A stretch of DNA of 64,000 bases from Microbacterium murale. GTDB taxonomy: Bacteria > Actinomycetota > Actinomycetes > Actinomycetales > Microbacteriaceae. Of this stretch, positions 61,881 through 64,000 are shown piece after piece. Made by a program: the position numbers and the translations under genes. Numbering within the stretch: position 1 is the first letter of the stretch; every line of letters starts with the position of its first letter. The notes below the pieces were generated by a model. The model saw only the letters and a list, made by a program, of their open reading frames with translations, did no database searches and was not told where the DNA came from. The stretch lies in contig NZ_JAUSXK010000001.1 of assembly GCF_030815955.1 (NCBI RefSeq), positions 2,666,001 through 2,730,000 of the forward strand, written 5' to 3'.

Positions 61881-63525
61881 ATGAGCACTCCGCTGCTGTC
61901 GGTCGAACGCCTCGCGGTCGACTTCAACACCACCGATGGCGTCGTGCACGCCGTCGAGGGCGTGGACCTCGAGATCTCCGAGGGCGAGACCGTCGCGATC
62001 GTGGGGGAGTCCGGTTCAGGGAAGTCCACGACGGCGATGGCCATCATCGGCCTCCTCGCCGGCGGCGGACGCATCGCCGCCGGCAGCATCCGCCTCGACG
62101 GTCGGGAGATATCGAAGGCCCCCGAGCACGAGATGCGCACGATCCGCGGACGCCATATCGGCCTCGTGCCGCAGGACCCGATGTCGAACCTCAACCCGGT
62201 CGCCAAGGTCGGCACTCAGGTCGCCGAGACCCTGCTCGCGCACGGCCTCGCGAACAGGCAGAACGTCTCGGCGAAGGTGGTCGAGGCGCTCGAAGCCGCG
62301 GGACTGCCCGACGCGGCGAAACGCGCCAAGCAATATCCGCACGAGTTCTCCGGCGGTATGCGTCAGCGTGCGTTGATCGCGATCGGGCTCGCGTGCAAAC
62401 CGCGACTGCTGATCGCGGATGAGCCGACCAGTGCGCTGGACGTCACAGTGCAGCAGACGATCCTCGACCAGATCGGGACGATGACCCGCGAGCTCGGGCA
62501 CGGCGGTGCTGCTGATCACCCACGATCTCGGTCTCGCCGCAGAGCGTGCAGAGCGCGTCATCGTGATGCATCGCGGCAAGGTCGTGGAGCAGGGCGATGC
62601 GAAGCAGATCCTCGAAGATCCGCAGCATCCGTACACGCAGTCACTGGTGAAGGCCGCCCCGTCGGTTGCGATCGCCCGCCTGCGACCTGAGGCGTTCACC
62701 GCCTCGAAGGAGGCTCCCAGTGTGGACGACGCCGCACCCACGGACAATATCGTCGAGATCGAGAACCTCACGAAGGTCTACCCGGTGCGGGGCCGAAGTG
62801 AGGACTTCATCGCGGTGAACGATGTGTCGCTCGTGATCCCGCGCGGCGAGACCGTCGCGATCGTGGGGGAGTCCGGTTCAGGGAAGACCACCACGGCACG
62901 GATGCTGCTCAAGGTGATCGATCCGACCAGCGGACTGATCAAGTTCGAGGGAAAGGATGTCTCCACTCTCAGCCGCGCCGAGACTCGTGACTTCCGTCAG
63001 CGGGTGCAGCCGATCTTCCAGGATCCGTACTCGAGCCTGAACCCGATGTTCACGATCGAGAGGCTGATCGCCGAGCCGCTGGAGTTCTACAAGCGGGGGA
63101 GCGGTTCCGATCGGCGGAAGCGGGTGCGGCAGCTGCTGGACGATGTCGCGTTGCCGCAGTCGATGCTGCGGCGGTACCCGTCCGAGTTGTCGGGCGGCCA
63201 ACGGCAACGAGTCGCGATCGCCAGGGCGCTGGCGCTCTCTCCTGACCTGATCGTGTGCGACGAGCCGGTCTCGGCGCTGGACGTGTTGGTGCAGGACCAG
63301 ATCCTGCGTCTGCTCGGCGACTTGCAGCGCGAGTACGGGCTCAGTTATCTGTTCATCTCGCACGACCTCGCCGTCGTGCGGTTGATCAGCGACTACGTCT
63401 GCGTGATGAAGGACGGGTCTCTCGTGGAGGCGGCGACGTCGGAGGAGATCTTCACCAACCCTCGCGATCCGTACACGCGCCGCCTGCTGGCGTCGATCCC
63501 CGGCAACGAACTCAACATCGCCTGA
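61881..63525 (+). CDS. fused dipeptide ABC transporter ATPases (DppD-DppF), frameshifted
   Basis: Two ATPases in one gene, about 547 residues after correction. The first half has GESGSGKST, FSGGMRQRALIAIGLA and [12 protein letters not shown]. The second has [27 protein letters not shown] and LIVCDEPVSALD. The frame breaks in GGG at 62496-62498: dropping one G gives RELGTAVLLITHDLGLAAER, restoring the first H-loop. GAGG supports the start at 61881; ATG 61833 is also possible. The two Walker A regions share 42 identical bases. Confidence 0.92.
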
Positions 63526-63556
63526 CCGGACCGAACAGGGCGCGTCCGGGGCCTTT
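63526..63556 (+). terminator. weak hairpin after the peptide importer
   Basis: CCGGAC (63526-63531) and GTCCGG (63544-63549) followed by GGCCTTTT. The six-base stem with a 12-base loop is a modest terminator candidate before the rpoB promoter. Confidence 0.4.
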
Positions 63557-63590
63557 TACCGCAGCATCCGGAATTGGTCAAGGACTCCAC

Positions 63591-63619
63591 TTGCCATGTC
63601 GTGAAATCGGACGTATAGT
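63591..63619 (+). promoter_or_regulatory. rpoB promoter
   Basis: TTGCCA (63591-63596), 17-base spacer, TATAGT (63614-63619): the best sigma-70 match in the window. It gives a leader of about 120 bases before rpoB. Confidence 0.75.
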
Positions 63620-63745
63620 TGTTCTTTGCGCCTCGGTTCTCCCTGCCCTCATATGGTGGTCGGCAGATGTTGAGCATACGAGTGCGCACTCCACCTGACG
63701 ACAAAGGAATCGAGAAGCCCTGCGGGGCTCACGGAGGTTATTCCC

Positions 63746-64000
63746 TTGGCTGCTGCTCGCAACGCATCCACATCCACCACCAACAAGAACGGACGCGGAG
63801 CTTCCCGTCTTTCGTTCGCCAAGATCTCCGACACGCTGACGGTCCCTGACCTTCTCGCGCTGCAGACGGAGTCCTTCGACTGGCTCGTCGGCAACGACGC
63901 CTGGAAGGCTCGAGTCGCAGAGGGCAAGAAGGCCGGTCGCAAGGATCTCAACGAGTTCAGCGGTCTGGAGGAGATCTTCGAGGAGATCTCTCCGATCGAA
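63746..64000 (+). CDS. rpoB: DNA-directed RNA polymerase subunit beta, N-terminus only
   Basis: First 85 codons of the beta subunit, cut by the window end. The segment [12 protein letters not shown] then [19 protein letters not shown] is diagnostic of actinobacterial RpoB. The start is TTG at 63746 ([16 protein letters not shown]), supported by GGAGG eight bases upstream; no ATG or GTG in frame lies nearby. It is driven by the strong promoter at 63591. Confidence 0.95.
   Translation, partial: MAAARNASTSTTNKNGRGASRLSFAKISDTLTVPDLLALQTESFDWLVGNDAWKARVAEGKKAGRKDLNEFSGLEEIFEEISPIE

Overview
The window is chromosomal DNA of a high-GC Gram-positive bacterium, most likely a Microbacterium or another Microbacteriaceae. 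This rests on the very high GC content, GTG and TTG starts, a 32-residue bS22 ribosomal protein, leaderless promoters, a menaquinone and cytochrome c system II gene set, and a dpp-like operon directly upstream of rpoB. The assignment is by eye, with no database search. No tRNA, rRNA, CRISPR array, prophage or transposase was seen, and no gap between genes exceeds about 220 bases.

Layout. 1-9.4 kb: upp (cut by the window start), tadA, a frameshifted cation efflux gene, proC, a KtrAB-type K+ uptake pair, ArsR, a DrrAB-like exporter with its TetR regulator, a BldC-like HTH and bS22. 9.1-12.5 kb: rhodanese, glutaredoxin-like and Dabb genes, then a polar amino acid importer. 12.5-19.6 kb (minus strand): a LacI regulator, a Gfo/Idh/MocA-aldo/keto reductase fusion and a PotABCD-type importer. 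19.7-23.3 kb: GNAT, a small membrane protein, frameshifted aspS and a histidine phosphatase. 23.3-27.8 kb: an accessory-looking stretch (HAD, GrpB, a small membrane ORF, desaturase, glycosyltransferase) with TTA codons and four copies of a palindrome centred on ACGATCGT.

27.8-31.9 kb is a cytochrome c maturation operon (TlpA, CcdA, ResB, CcsB). 32-38.3 kb carries a 2H phosphoesterase, then a YhgE-like protein and an MMPL permease under a divergent TetR gene with twin operators. 38.3-44.9 kb holds menC, menB and menE with GNAT, PadR, a membrane protein and a methyltransferase. 44.9-49.1 kb is a two-component system with a MacB/FtsX-type ABC transporter. 49.2-51.9 kb has ComB-like, SprT-like, helical-repeat and spermidine-synthase-like genes. 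52-56.7 kb is a sugar ABC importer with a GH3 hexosaminidase. 56.7-63.5 kb holds an LCP cell-wall ligase and a Dpp-type peptide importer. The start of rpoB ends the window.

Three themes stand out. At least nineteen genes have a TANNNT box 6-7 bases before the start codon and no Shine-Dalgarno, so leaderless transcription is common here. Five genes, including the essential aspS, carry one indel each, which points to sequence or assembly errors rather than decay. Several regulators sit beside convincing palindromic operators (TetR at 7.5 kb, LacI at 15.5 kb, TetR at 37.55 kb, PadR at 40.5 kb). The most unusual proteins are the oxidoreductase fusion and an MMPL permease with a degenerate ABC-ATPase-like tail. 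I found no clear new defence system.
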